Shown here: positions 9,191 through 16,680 of the stretch, one piece after another
How positions within the stretch are numbered: the stretch's first letter is position 1
How the letters are laid out: every line of letters starts with the position of its first letter
Origin: Bacillota bacterium
GTDB taxonomy: Bacteria; Bacillota; Clostridia; Lachnospirales; Lachnospiraceae
Assembly: GCA_023457255.1 (NCBI GenBank)
Contig: JAEWMB010000020.1
Coordinates: forward strand, 1 to 64,000
Reading direction: 5' to 3'
DNA: 64,000 nucleotides
Notes under the pieces: generated by a model
What the model was told of the DNA's origin: nothing
Databases searched by the model: none
The model's input: the letters and a program-made list of their open reading frames with translations, nothing else
Translations under genes and position numbers: made by a program

Positions 9191-9273
9191 CGATATGTTC
9201 CCTAAAACCTCAAAACCGTTGATATGTTCCCCTAAACCTCGAAACAGCTAAAAAACGGTTGATATGTTCCCAT
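9191..9273 (+). repeat. Three tandem copies of a GATATGTTCCC element
   Basis: Copies start near 9191, 9218 and 9258 and share GTTGATATGTTCCC, the first two followed by a CCTAAAACCTC-like tail. A fourth degenerate copy (TTGATATGTTACC) lies near 11338. Multiple short terminal repeats are typical of IS21-family insertion-sequence ends, but no istA or istB gene is present, so this is at most a leftover end. Confidence 0.5.
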
Positions 9274-9384
9274 GGACGCTGACATCAATAATGAGCACTC
9301 GAGCCATTGCGAGGTTGTATGCCTGTTGCAACGTTAAGATTATTAATAATTAAAAATAAATAATAAACCATAAACCATGAGCGT

Positions 9385-9412
9385 AAGAGCGATTTGCTTT
9401 TGCGCTCTTTTT
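9385..9412 (+). terminator. Hairpin terminator in the 9.2-9.6 kb gap
   Basis: A 7-bp stem (AAGAGCG with CGCTCTT) is followed by a T run. The rest of 9274-9534 holds no gene I can support. Confidence 0.55.
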
Positions 9413-9534
9413 CTTTGAAAAAATAATAAGGAATGAAGTTGATAAAATTCAGGTTTTTAATACATTTCTTTTAATATCAAAAAATGATGGCTCTCGGGAT
9501 AAAAAGATATTTTTGATAGACTAATACTATTGCA

Positions 9535-9563
9535 TTGTAGTAAAAATTGAAATGGTATATAAT
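9535..9563 (+). promoter_or_regulatory. Sigma-A-like promoter upstream of the 9636 gene
   Basis: TTGTAG and TATAAT are separated by 17 bases, about 70 bases before the probable original start at 9636. Confidence 0.5.
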
Positions 9564-9635
9564 TATAGTGTATAGGTCGATAAGAATGAATTAGTCTAAA
9601 ATGTAAAGCGAATTAGAAGTTAAAGAGGTAATCCC

Positions 9636-10292
9636 ATAAGTAAGTTTAAATACCAATTCATAAAAAATGAGGACGAATTGCGAACTAAAATTGATAATAT
9701 GGATAAGGTAGCAAATTCATATCTTCTAGAGATTAAAGACCTATACATGGAAGATTTATTTTTCATGTCAATTATTGATAAATCCATCAAGCTGATAGAT
9801 TCCTTTCTGTTTGCACTGGATAAAAGAAATATTACAGTTTTTGCTACTCTAACAAGGGTTCAAATGGATTGTGCAATGAGGTCATTTGCCACTACGATGG
9901 TTAGTGATAGTGGAGATTTTTGTAAGGCTATTCTTATAGATGATGTAAGAATAAATACGCTGGCAGATACCAGTAACCATAAACTGACAGACAAGCATCT
10001 TTGTGAGGCGTTGGGAACTTATCTAAACTTACCGGTGTATGACTTATATAAGAAGGTCTGTGGGTTTGTCCATTTCTCCTCAGATAGTTTTCATAGCATT
10101 ACTAAAGCGAAAGAAGAATACAGCTTAACAATGCTTATAAGTCGAAATAACAGAGATGAAGATAAACAAGAGTTTGAGAGACTTTCGTTAGAACTTGCGA
10201 ATCAATTCTTCTTTTTCGGCTCAGTCCTTATAGAAGACATCTTTGTTTCGTGGTTAGAGCAGAAAAAAGATGGAATAACCGATAGAATATGA
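9636..10292 (+). CDS. Helical hypothetical protein with ATA at the expected start
   Basis: The open frame runs from a stop just upstream to 10292, giving up to 218 residues. No ATG lies in the early part. The TTG at 9678 has no ribosome site, whereas an AGAGGT site sits 7 bases before ATA 9636, which begins ISKFKYQFIKNEDEL. The simplest reading is that an original ATG became ATA, so expression may be impaired. The protein is helical and contains KKVCGFVHFSSDSFHS, reminiscent of HEPN-like DUF5677-type families, but this is weak. No partner gene is adjacent. Confidence 0.5.
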   Translation: MSKFKYQFIKNEDELRTKIDNMDKVANSYLLEIKDLYMEDLFFMSIIDKSIKLIDSFLFALDKRNITVFATLTRVQMDCAMRSFATTMVSDSGDFCKAILIDDVRINTLADTSNHKLTDKHLCEALGTYLNLPVYDLYKKVCGFVHFSSDSFHSITKAKEEYSLTMLISRNNRDEDKQEFERLSLELANQFFFFGSVLIEDIFVSWLEQKKDGITDRI

Positions 10293-10370
10293 GTTAAATA
10301 TTCATTAAAAAGAATAATGCAAATTCCAATCTGTAAAGGAAAGGATAATAGTGTAGAAAAAAATTTTGAT

Positions 10371-10480
10371 GAAACTGCTAAGACTAAAGCCTTCAGTATG
10401 CTGGTGGATTTAGTGTTGGCAGATTTTAGTTTTCCAAAATCAAACATCAAAATTTTTGAGTCAACATGGTATAATTTATA
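10371..10480 (+). repeat. Dispersed terminator-promoter repeat, copy 1
   Basis: The segment starts ACTGCTAAGACTAAAGCC, continues with a degenerate hairpin, and ends with a TATAAT-containing block (ATGGTATAATTTATA). It matches the same order of blocks at 15941-16072, partly at 16411-16494, and at 53170-53345. It precedes the YolD-like pseudogene. Confidence 0.55.
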
Positions 10481-10535
10481 GAAGAAAAAAATGCTATCAT
10501 GTTAGATCGACATAGAAAGATAGGAGGACATAAGC

Positions 10536-10964
10536 ATGACAAACAAATACGATGATATCATTAATCTGCCACACCATGTCTCCACAAAATATCTCCGTAT
10601 GTCCAAAATTAATCGGGCAGCTCAGTTCGCTCCTTTTGCCGCACTAAGCGGCCATGATGCTGCTGTCAAAGAAACAGCAAGACTGACGGATGAGAGAGTA
10701 GAGTTGGATGAATATATGAAAGATATTTTGAGCAATAAGCTGCAACTCATAGCTGATTAGCTTATAGAGCAACCTGAAGTTGTAATCACCTACTTTCAGC
10801 CAGATCAGAAAAAGGATGGCGGTGCTTATATTACTTCTATCAGTACAGTTAAGAGGATAGATAATTATAACCGAATTGTTATTATGACAGATGGAACAGG
10901 AATCCCCATTGAATAAATCATTAATATTGAGGGGCATATATTTGGAAATATATATGATGAATAG
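10536..10964 (+). pseudogene. YolD-like protein, broken by two nonsense codons
   Basis: The 74-aa head (YDDIINLPHHVSTKYLRMSK, then NRAAQFAPFAAL) is the N-terminus of the YolD-like family, often next to Y-family polymerase genes. The frame continues past TAG at 10758 with EQPEVVITYFQPDQ and past TAA at 10914 with INIEGHIFG before a final stop at 10962. Both stops are single substitutions from sense codons (CAG or GAA/CAA type), so the length of about 142 codons is preserved. No polymerase gene is nearby, so it is an orphan that has lost function. Confidence 0.8.
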
Positions 10965-11004
10965 AGAGAAAATAAATAGGAATTTGACAAGGAGCCCATA
11001 AAAC

Positions 11005-11241
11005 ATGAAACTGATTGAAGTTAACGAAATAAGCACTATCCTAATAAAGCAACTATTTGAAATTTGGGATAAATCGGTTAGAGAAATACATTTGTTTTTA
11101 TCTGACTCAGATATTAAAAATATATCGAAGTATATTCCACAGGCTTTGAACTCGATAGCTCATTTGATTGAAATTTGTATCTGCATGGGTAAGGTGAGTC
11201 GAGGAACATGTGACAAATATCTTAAGCAAAAATTGATTTAA
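11005..11241 (+). pseudogene. Truncated GNAT acetyltransferase, N-terminal copy
   Basis: The first about 55 codons, and about 25 bases before the ATG, are nearly identical to the GNAT pseudogene at 15445. After about 11170 the sequence diverges into unrelated DNA that closes the frame at 78 residues. It is therefore a chimera created by recombination or partial duplication, not a small gene in its own right. The acetyl-CoA-binding part of the fold is absent. Confidence 0.75.
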
Positions 11242-11404
11242 AAGATGATACGGCTGAGGAGGACCATTATCGCAGGAAATCTTGTAGAGAGAGCCCATGT
11301 TGTTTTTGAAAAGTTGATAGCAGGAACATTAAAAAATTGATATGTTACCTATGTAATTTGGCATTCAAGCAGTCCTATTGTTTCATACTATAAGGAGGTT
11401 AAAT

Positions 11405-12682
11405 ATGAAGAAATATTTAGGGTTTGGCATAATCATAATTCTGGTTATGAATTTAGTTGGTTGTACTAATAATAAGGAACCCTTTTTATCCAATGAGCCT
11501 ATTTCTATTATTAATAGGGGCACTTACTTTGAGATAGTGCTTGATTTTACTACGGGTAAATCAAATTATGATATGGGAGCGGAATATGGTGCCATGATAC
11601 TAAAAGCTATACCTGAATATGAATTAATTCTCGATTCCTATATAGCTGAAATGGCTGGGAATAATCAAGATTATAACTACCTTTTAGCTAGAGTAATTGA
11701 TATAAAGCCTCAAGTTCATCAAGATTATGTTGATGAAATTGAAGGGATTGCGTCAAATTTTTCAGGATTAGACCAAAATATTAGAGGAGATGGAAAGCTT
11801 TCTACAGAGGAGCTTTTTTTAATCAATCTGTTCCCGGATGTTGTCAGAAGCGCTCAGTGTTCAGCGTTTAGTGTATTTGGAGAAAGGTCTGAGACAAAAG
11901 AAACTATTACTGCGAGAATTCTTGATTGGTATAGTGGAAAAGAGAATCAACTTGCCAGGATACAAGCTGTAGTTACATACAAAAATTCTGCAAAATCATT
12001 TTGTACTATTGGTTATGCCGGATATATCGGATGTATTTCGGGATTTAACGATGATAGAGTGTTTGGATCGATTTTAGATGCAGGGACGGGTATGACATAT
12101 TCTTCCTTAAATAAGTATTCTTACCCTATGGATTTACGATATGCCCTTGAAAATTATCAAACGATGGATGATATTGCTGATTTTTTAAAGTCTCCCGATA
12201 GAAAGTATGCATATAGCCATTTAGTATTTTTAAGTGATCCATCAGAAAGTAAAGTTCTGGAAAACAATATAGGAGGGGGCGGTAATAACATTCGTGACAT
12301 CAGAACAGAAAAATCAAAATTAAATGATAATATAGTGTGGGATATTAGTGACTCAATAGGATGCGTAAACTCATTTGTGCTGAGAGGTAATTTTGATAAT
12401 CACTCCAATTTTTTATATAACACAGCAAGGTACCAAAGCATGAAAAATGAACTTAAGTCCAAAGGAGAAGAAGTATCGATAGATGAGATAAAATCAATTG
12501 CTTCCTATTATAGCGGGAAAGCACCCGGAGAGCAAACGAATGGTGATTTATATAATACAGGAACACAACAAATCATTATTTTTGAGCCTGGCAAGTTAAA
12601 TCTGGAAGTGTTTTTTAAGCCAGCGAATGATACATTACCAGTTGTTCCTTTATATGAAAACATAACAGTGTCTTTTCGGTAA
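11405..12682 (+). CDS. Lipoprotein of the C45 / acyl-CoA:6-APA acyltransferase family
   Basis: This 425-aa protein begins with a lipoprotein signal (lipid-modified Cys20 in LVGC). The rest has the layout of C45-type Ntn hydrolases: a helical prodomain containing EIEGIA, then the likely autoprocessing junction SAQCSAF, whose Cys152 would become the N-terminal nucleophile, then TARILDWY. Family members hydrolyse or transfer acyl groups on small amides. ATG 11405 has a TAAGGAGGT site 8 bases upstream; the frame is open from 11378 but that start lacks one. It is a single-gene unit with a strong terminator. The substrate cannot be inferred. Confidence 0.78.
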   Translation: MKKYLGFGIIIILVMNLVGCTNNKEPFLSNEPISIINRGTYFEIVLDFTTGKSNYDMGAEYGAMILKAIPEYELILDSYIAEMAGNNQDYNYLLARVIDIKPQVHQDYVDEIEGIASNFSGLDQNIRGDGKLSTEELFLINLFPDVVRSAQCSAFSVFGERSETKETITARILDWYSGKENQLARIQAVVTYKNSAKSFCTIGYAGYIGCISGFNDDRVFGSILDAGTGMTYSSLNKYSYPMDLRYALENYQTMDDIADFLKSPDRKYAYSHLVFLSDPSESKVLENNIGGGGNNIRDIRTEKSKLNDNIVWDISDSIGCVNSFVLRGNFDNHSNFLYNTARYQSMKNELKSKGEEVSIDEIKSIASYYSGKAPGEQTNGDLYNTGTQQIIIFEPGKLNLEVFFKPANDTLPVVPLYENITVSFR

Positions 12683-12709
12683 TAATTTCTGAGGCGTTTA
12701 GGATAACAT

Positions 12710-12752
12710 AAGAATACACAATTTTCTTAATAGAAAGATGTGTATTCTTTTA
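12710..12752 (+). terminator. Strong hairpin terminator after the C45 lipoprotein
   Basis: A perfect 11-bp stem (AAGAATACACA with its complement at 12739-12749) can be extended inward by a TTTTCTT/AGAAAGA pairing and ends in T residues. Confidence 0.85.
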
Positions 12753-13174
12753 TGAATAATAGTTTGGTATAGTAAAGCTAGACTTATTATATTTATTCAT
12801 GCACATTTTTCATTTCAACCTGAAAAGTAATCAGAATTGGGTAGAAAAGAAGGAGAGGGTATAGAAGATGGAGAAAACTTTGGCTAAAGAAGCGGTGAAG
12901 TAACTGACGTTGGCATTGATATATTTGACCAGATTTAGCAGCCAAGATAGGTTTTCTGCATCAGAAAATAACGCTAGGATATTCATTTAAGACGATGGAT
13001 GAGTTGGAAGAAGCTGGTTTTATCAATCAGGAGAGTCATCGTTCCAAGTCTATATATATTGATGAGGATGGAGTCATTTAGCAATGAATTTCGGGTTAAT
13101 ATATATAACAATTTCATTGGCAAATTATCTGGCCACCTGTATAACAGGTTTATTAAAAGATGGCTATACAATAA
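12753..13174. other. Gene-poor stretch with a degenerate coding remnant
   Basis: A ribosome site and ATG near 12868 open a short frame that stops at once. Around 12990-13080 one frame reads FKTMDELEEAGFINQESHRS, which looks like part of a winged-helix regulator. No intact gene can be supported. Confidence 0.4.
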
Positions 13175-13205
13175 AATAACCAGCTGTTTCAATCAGCTGG
13201 CTATT
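13175..13205 (-). terminator. Hairpin terminator downstream of the ABC permease
   Basis: A 12-bp stem with one mismatch-type pair (13175-13186 with 13194-13205) and a 7-base loop, followed on the minus strand by a T-rich run. It is placed to end the minus-strand operon 13277-15124. Confidence 0.7.
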
Positions 13206-13276
13206 AAATGAATAAGGTAAACTAAAGGTATCTTCAAGTACATTAGAACACTTGAATATGGCGGTACAAAGACCAC

Positions 13277-13879
13277 TCAGCTTTTCAATGGGATTTGAGA
13301 AATGATGCGTGGCAGAATTAGTAACAATGCAACTAATAGCAATAATACCCACCCTAATACGGTCAGGTCTGATAAAACAAGAATTCTAGGTATTGTAATT
13401 ATGGTGTGAAACATCGCTATAGCACCTAATATCCCAAGTATTGCCGCGTACCACCTCCTCATTTGAAAACCTACCACAGAAGTCCAGCCTATGAGAAAAA
13501 ATAGAGGCATATGCAGATAATGTATCATCGCAGACGGCAGTGAAATGCTACCATAGTAAATTACTGAAGCTAAAAGCGGTATGAACAGAAACAGTGATAT
13601 CATGCTTATGGCTCCTGTATAGGCCCAAAAGAACTGTTTTCTGGTTAGGCCTTGTGATACATATAGTTTTGTTGCAACCAACGGATATACAATCCCCATT
13701 ACTAGAAGATATATTTTAGGGGCATACATGATGGAAATCGGTATCCATGAAGTATCATCAATTGTTACAAAAGAAAATATTATAAGAAGTATAGCCATTA
13801 TCAAGGCATAGGTACCTATAAACCAACATATGACCTTAGCCTGTACGGATAGTAGAAGTTTTAAAGCTTTTTTCGTCAT
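13277..13879 (-). CDS. ABC transporter permease of a YtrA-type operon
   Basis: This 200-aa protein has about six hydrophobic segments and a basic N-terminus, typical of the small permease subunits in GntR/ABC operons. Its start abuts the end of the ATPase gene (shared base at 13879), so the two are coupled. The substrate is unknown; in related operons such pumps respond to cell-wall-active compounds. No truncation is evident. Confidence 0.8.
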   Translation of the reverse strand: MTKKALKLLLSVQAKVICWFIGTYALIMAILLIIFSFVTIDDTSWIPISIMYAPKIYLLVMGIVYPLVATKLYVSQGLTRKQFFWAYTGAISMISLFLFIPLLASVIYYGSISLPSAMIHYLHMPLFFLIGWTSVVGFQMRRWYAAILGILGAIAMFHTIITIPRILVLSDLTVLGWVLLLLVALLLILPRIISQIPLKS

Positions 13880-14751
13880 TACGCTTCCCCTCCTTTTTCG
13901 GTCATATAGATGAATAAATCCTGCAGTGAGGGGTGAGAGAATTCAAGACTTGTTTTTTCCGCAATAAGTCGATCGTTTTCTGAAAGATCACCGAACAATA
14001 CAACCTCTTTTTGTCGGCCCAAGGTTCGCTGGGACAAGATTTTACGACCATCTGTGAAGCTGTCTACGGCTTCGCTAAATCCTGTTACGGTTGTTCCTTT
14101 TGAGCGCAGGATATCACAGTCGTCGTGGGCTATTACCTGGCCCCTGTTAATAATTATGGCTTTACTGAAAAGCCCCTCCATCTCATTGACAAAATGTGTT
14201 GAAAAGAAAATAAGCTTTGGCCTCTGCATGTAGTCTGATAAAAGCTCGCTGATAAACAGTTTGCGCATGGCGGCGTCCATGCCGAGATATGCCTCGTCAT
14301 ATAAGGTAATTGGTGTCTGTCCGGCTAGCCCGATAATCACATGTACCGCTGAACGGATACCATGGCTTAAATCTCCCATTGTCTTATTTACAGGTACTTC
14401 AAAAAGCTTTATAAGTTTTTCGGCATAAGCAGCATCCCATTTAGGACGGAGCGTAGCTGTTATTTTTACTAAATCTTTTACTTTGAAGCCACTTTCGATT
14501 TCACTCTGACCATCGGAAATAAAGGCAACCTGTGGCAATATATTTTTGTTTTCATAAGGATTTTCGCCAGATATCGTTATTTTTCCTGAGGATGGCCTGC
14601 GATAGCCACAGAGCAGTGATAAAAATGAGGTCTTTCCTGCTCCATTCCTGCCAAGCACCCCATAAATTGCATGCTCATGAAGTTTTAAACTTATATTATT
14701 GAGCGAAAGGGTATTTCCGTATTTAAGTGATACATTTTCAAGATTAATCAT
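13879..14751 (-). CDS. ABC transporter ATP-binding protein
   Basis: This 290-aa ATPase has Walker A GRNGAGKTS, Walker B ITLYDEAYLGMD and a degenerate signature LSHGIRS in place of LSGGQ, a feature of this subfamily. A C-terminal extension of about 80 residues follows the core. The ATG at 14751 has an AAGGAG site that lies inside the end of the regulator gene; the upstream in-frame GTG at 14772 is unlikely. It overlaps the regulator by 8 bases and the permease by one base, so all three form one operon. Confidence 0.88.
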   Translation of the reverse strand: MINLENVSLKYGNTLSLNNISLKLHEHAIYGVLGRNGAGKTSFLSLLCGYRRPSSGKITISGENPYENKNILPQVAFISDGQSEIESGFKVKDLVKITATLRPKWDAAYAEKLIKLFEVPVNKTMGDLSHGIRSAVHVIIGLAGQTPITLYDEAYLGMDAAMRKLFISELLSDYMQRPKLIFFSTHFVNEMEGLFSKAIIINRGQVIAHDDCDILRSKGTTVTGFSEAVDSFTDGRKILSQRTLGRQKEVVLFGDLSENDRLIAEKTSLEFSHPSLQDLFIYMTEKGGEA

Positions 14752-15124
14752 TTTTTTCTCCTTTCCAAGCACTATCGATCATTTCATGAATCTCCTGGAG
14801 GGAAAAACCCAGAGGTTTTGCCAGATCTGTCAGAGGCTCTATTTGTTCCTTAAAAAACGCTTGTGAAAAGCGTTTTTTAAGTTTTTTAGGGGCATCGGGG
14901 CTCACGTACATTCCAAGCCCGCGCTTCTTATAAATTATGCCCTCATCTACCAGAAGATTTATTCCTTTCAGTACGGTAACAGGATTTATGTTGTAATAAC
15001 TGACAAGCTGGCTATTTGAGGGTATCTGTTCTTCAGGTGTCAGCCGTCCGTTGAGAATGTCCTCCTCAATAATCTCTTTGATTTGTAGATAAATGGGTCG
15101 GTTACTGTCCAGAGCTGGCTTCAT
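14744..15124 (-). CDS. GntR-family regulator, YtrA type
   Basis: This 126-aa protein has a GntR winged helix (about residues 5-75; IYLQIKEIIEEDILNGRL and a YNINPVTVLKGINLL recognition-helix region) and only a short helical tail, which is the YtrA subgroup. Members repress their own operon. It is the first gene of the operon with the ATPase and permease, and a perfect palindrome lies 43 bases upstream in the promoter region. The start has an AAAGGAGG site. Confidence 0.9.
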   Translation of the reverse strand: MKPALDSNRPIYLQIKEIIEEDILNGRLTPEEQIPSNSQLVSYYNINPVTVLKGINLLVDEGIIYKKRGLGMYVSPDAPKKLKKRFSQAFFKEQIEPLTDLAKPLGFSLQEIHEMIDSAWKGEKND

Positions 15125-15166
15125 GGCGCCCTCCTTTCACTTCTAGTATTAGTATTATAGTGTAAT

Positions 15167-15190
15167 GGTATTATACATGAGTATAATACC
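15167..15190 (-). promoter_or_regulatory. Perfect palindromic operator of the GntR operon
   Basis: A 10-base half-site GGTATTATAC and its exact complement flank a 4-base spacer. It lies in the AT-rich promoter region 43 bases before the regulator start, where an autorepressor would bind. The same TATTATA core also repeats at 15151-15160. Confidence 0.75.
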
Positions 15191-15444
15191 GATTGAAAAA
15201 TATGTCAAGCGATTATTTAGAAATATAAAAATTATTACAAGTTCATCATACATGTACCCATACTTCTGAAAATTTTATTTCCTATGACTATTTAAATTCT
15301 AAAGAAAAAAGCCTGCGGATATGTTTCCGACAATGGATGATTTGAAAGGCATTCGTTTTATCCTGCTGAGCCATGTTGGTTTTACATTATAAAATGCAGT
15401 AAGTAGGGAAAGATAAATTTGAATCTGACAAGGAGCCATAAAAT

Positions 15445-15887
15445 ATGAAACTGATTGAAGTTAACGAATTAAACACTATCCTAATAAGCAACTATTTGAA
15501 ATTCGGGATAAATCGGTTAGAGAAACACATTTATTTTTATCTGACTCAGAGATTACAAACATATCGAAGTATATTCCACAGGCTTTGAACTCAATAGCTC
15601 ATTTGATTGTTGCACTTAATGATGAAAATAAACCTGTTGCATTTATGGGACTTGAAGAAAGAAAATTGGAAATGCTTTTTATTTCTCCCCAATCTAGAGG
15701 AAAGGGATTAGGAAAACAGCGTTTCGCATTATGGTATGGAAAACTATTCTATAAACAAATTAGGGTGAATGAACAAAATCCGCAAGCGAAAGGCTTCTAT
15801 GAACACATGGGATTTTAGGTTTATAAAAGAACTGACACCGATAAGCAAGGGAATCCTTATCCGATTTTGTATATGAGATTAGTTTAA
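15445..15887 (+). pseudogene. GNAT acetyltransferase, broken by a frameshift and a nonsense codon
   Basis: The sequence encodes a full GNAT fold in two frames: an N-terminal piece starting MKLIEVNELNT, then LISPQSRGKGLGKQ, the acetyl-CoA binding loop, and an end resembling VYKRTDTDKQGNPYPILYM. Compared with the partial copy at 11005, one A is missing near 15485, shifting the frame, and TAG at 15816 interrupts the last 23 codons. About 190 bases including the upstream ribosome site are shared with that copy. Confidence 0.85.
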
Positions 15888-15940
15888 AAGATTCTAATGT
15901 ATAAGAGAAATGATAAGAAGGAACGGTTGATTTTTGTTAA

Positions 15941-16072
15941 AAAACTGCTAAGACTAAAATCCTCAGAATACCGAGGGTTTTATTGTTGGTAGCTTTTATC
16001 TTTACTAAATTAGACATCGAAAAATAAGAGCTGCCATGTTATAATCGATACATATATTTATAAAAAATAAGA
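15941..16072 (+). repeat. Dispersed terminator-promoter repeat, copy 2
   Basis: It opens with ACTGCTAAGACTAAAA and a hairpin (CCTC...GAGG with a T-rich end), then TTAGACATCGAAAAATAAG and ATGTTATAATCGATA, a good -10 box. It ends 64 bases before the TIGR04076 gene and probably supplies its promoter. Confidence 0.65.
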
Positions 16073-16135
16073 TTTTACCACCATATGTAGGGCTGATATA
16101 TAAACAAGTAGTTTGAATTTGAAAGGGAGAAGCAA

Positions 16136-16387
16136 ATGTCAAGGATTAAAATAACGGTTGTTGAAAGCAAATGCCGAAGTGGTTATCATAAAAAAGGTGA
16201 TTGTTTTATCATAGAAGATTTATGCCCACCTTTGTGTCATGAATTGTGGAATTGTGCTTATCCGTCGGTCTATGCTTTACAGAATGGGGCAATTTTAGAT
16301 TATGGTAATGGTAAGGCTTCGGCATTTGATGTAAAATGTCCAGACGGAGGGCGGGTAATCATTCATGGCAAACTGATAGATGATTAA
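16136..16387 (+). CDS. TIGR04076 family protein
   Basis: This 83-aa protein matches the small TIGR04076 family: an N-terminal strand KITVVESKC, a conserved CPPLCHELWNCAYPSVYALQ region and a C-terminal CPDGGRVIIHGK. Five cysteines are present. The biochemical role of the family is unknown to me. The start has a strong AAAGGGAGAAG site. It is a single-gene unit between two copies of the dispersed repeat. Confidence 0.85.
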   Translation: MSRIKITVVESKCRSGYHKKGDCFIIEDLCPPLCHELWNCAYPSVYALQNGAILDYGNGKASAFDVKCPDGGRVIIHGKLIDD

Positions 16388-16410
16388 ATTCAGTTTATAA
16401 AAATAAATAA

Positions 16411-16494
16411 TGAGCAGCTTATCTTTCTAGATTAGACACCGAAAAATGAGAGTTGTCAAGTTATAATTAATACGGCTATTTATAAAAAATAAGG
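16411..16494 (+). repeat. Dispersed promoter repeat, copy 3 (promoter half)
   Basis: AGATTAGACACCGAAAAATGAGAG followed by AAGTTATAATTAATAC and TATTTATAAAAAATAAGG matches the second half of the copy at 15941 almost base for base. The terminator half is not evident. Confidence 0.65.
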
Positions 16495-16530
16495 TTGGGT
16501 GTCAGAATTATTGGAAATATATCCTAACGC

Positions 16531-16586
16531 CCAAGGTGGTACCAGGCTCGACAATCATCAGAAATACAGCAACAAAGCACGTGGAG
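16531..16586 (+). repeat. Left direct repeat flanking the PLD-like gene
   Basis: About 56 bases match 19633-19688, with the best part ATCAGAAATACAGCAACAA. Read in frame, this copy ends a short peptide tail (IIRNTATKHVECVVELYRK then stop), and the right copy encodes AIRNTATRHVETV, so both may derive from one coding sequence interrupted by the PLD-like gene. Confidence 0.6.
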
Positions 16587-16680
16587 TGCGTTGTTGAATT
16601 GTATAGAAAATAATAGTATAAATATCAATACTATAAGCGAGAGGTACAGTGAATGAAATTTGAGAAATAGGGGGGTAAAT

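Noticed and set aside
9191..9273. Short tandem repeats as a possible CRISPR array
   Set aside because: Only three degenerate copies with unequal, very short spacing; better explained as insertion-sequence end repeats.
12999..13211. 70-codon plus-strand frame
   Set aside because: It contains the terminator hairpin of the opposite operon and has no recognisable domain.
16534..16546. AAGGTGGTACC resembling a T-box riboswitch core
   Set aside because: No specifier loop, antiterminator or terminator surrounds it, the downstream gene is not tRNA- or amino-acid-related, and the paired repeat at 19636 lacks it.
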